Below, piece by piece: positions 14,484 through 14,955 of a stretch of DNA of 14,955 nucleotides; position 1 is the first letter of the stretch; the number at the start of each line of letters is the position of its first letter. A program made the translations under genes and the position numbers. The notes under the pieces were generated by a model, which saw only the letters and a program-made list of their open reading frames with translations, did not search any database and had not been told where the DNA came from. Location of the stretch: positions 1 through 14,955 of the forward strand of contig JAPULM010000238.1 of NCBI GenBank assembly GCA_027294925.1, given 5' to 3'. The DNA is from a bacterium. Its GTDB lineage: Bacteria > Tectomicrobia > Entotheonellia > Entotheonellales > Entotheonellaceae.

Positions 14484-14955
14484 TTGACGTCCTCCGCCAC
14501 CTCAAGGAGGCGGATTCCCTTAACTGGCGTGCAACGTCCTGCACGGAGAATGTGATGCGCAGCGTTAACATCGCGGTCATGCACAACACCGCAACTCTTG
14601 CACACCCATTCTCTTACTCCCAGCACACCTAGTCCACTCGGGCCACTTCTTGCGAGGCAGACCGAGCAAGTGACGCTGGAAAACGATTCGTTAACGTTCG
14701 CATAAGTCGCTCCAAGCATAACGGCTTTGTATTTCAAGAGCGAGCGGAACTGATGCCAACCCGCATCATAAACAGATTTAGCCATGCGGGTTTTAACCAG
14801 CTTCGACGGCGATACGTTGCCTACCGCAATATAGCTGGCGCGTCGAGCGATATCGGTCGTAGCTTTAGGCGCCCAATCTTTACGAGCATTGGCAATCTTG
14901 GCATGAATGGCTCTAACACGTTTTTTCTTCCCTGCACGTTGCGCCATGGTGAGGT
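14441..14955 (-). mobile_element. tnpB: IS200/IS605-family TnpB (OrfB), N-terminus outside window
   Basis: TnpB is the RNA-guided nuclease carried by IS200/IS605 elements. The visible C-terminal 170 residues include a basic helix region (KKKRVRAIHAKIANARKDW), the RuvC segment SYIAVGNVSPSKL, and MAKSVYDAGWHQFRSLLKYK. These are followed by a zinc ribbon (CSVC and CKSC) and RuvC-III HDRDVNAAHHIL. Where canonical TnpB has Glu in a VVEDL-type strand, this protein has VGNV. The frame is open to the right edge (LT before the ATG at 14947), so it is partial. After GIRLL the frame continues across the putative IS end to a TGA at 14443-14441 inside amidohydrolase sequence, giving about 15 host-encoded residues. 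No tnpA is visible. Confidence 0.88.
14484..14511 (-). mobile_element. Putative right end of the IS605-type element
   Basis: On the minus strand an imperfect hairpin GCCTCC-TTGA-GGTGGC (14511-14496, one mismatched pair) follows the conserved end of tnpB. The sequence then runs GGAGGACGTCAA to about 14484. Subterminal imperfect hairpins and a GTCAA-like tip are usual for right ends of this family. The exact cleavage point is inferred from that pattern and from the loss of amidohydrolase similarity at 14452-14483. Confidence 0.4.

Noticed and set aside
1..14955. CRISPR array, tRNA or rRNA genes, phage or toxin-antitoxin modules
   Set aside because: No regularly spaced repeats, cloverleaf-like gene, rRNA signature or matching protein families were seen on either strand.

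Overview
The window looks like a gammaproteobacterial chromosome segment. The first half carries housekeeping genes: HslU, ArgB, ArgF, ArgG, a YhbY-type RNA-binding protein, a YebG-like protein and RdgB. YebG is the main taxonomic clue, because I know that family essentially only from Gammaproteobacteria. The exact lineage cannot be read from the sequence.

Layout, 1-6352: The 3' part of hslU runs in from the left edge and is followed closely by argB. After a 363-base gap comes a tight unit of argF, argG and yhbY with overlapping ends, closed by a hairpin that could be a terminator. yebG and rdgB follow as separate genes. A 34-codon ORF with a strong ribosome binding site lies between yhbY and yebG. 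It resembles only the start of a carboxymuconolactone decarboxylase-family protein.

Layout, 6353-14955: This half is accessory. Intact genes encode a zinc-free quinone oxidoreductase, a metal-dependent amidohydrolase (minus), a zinc alcohol dehydrogenase, an amidase-signature hydrolase and a cyclase/kynurenine-formamidase-like hydrolase (minus). Between them lie broken genes: an N-acyl-D-amino-acid deacylase with stops and deletions, the first codons of a second alcohol dehydrogenase, the C-terminal end of a membrane protein, the start of a luciferase-like monooxygenase, and two pieces of amidohydrolase. At the right edge an IS605-type tnpB (minus) has landed in one of the amidohydrolase pieces.

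Function: The left half supplies protein turnover, most of the ornithine-to-arginine route (argH and the rest of the upstream steps are not here) and nucleotide-pool cleaning. The surviving enzymes on the right suit catabolism of amides, lactones or cyclic esters and alcohols, but no substrate can be named. The density of remnants suggests a catabolic island under decay or rapid turnover. I found no intact, clearly new system. The most unusual items are the paired hairpin/ribosome-binding-site elements at 5061-5115 and 6353-6418, the twin alcohol dehydrogenase starts, and the tnpB whose C-terminus is encoded by its target gene. No rRNA, tRNA or CRISPR array was recognised.
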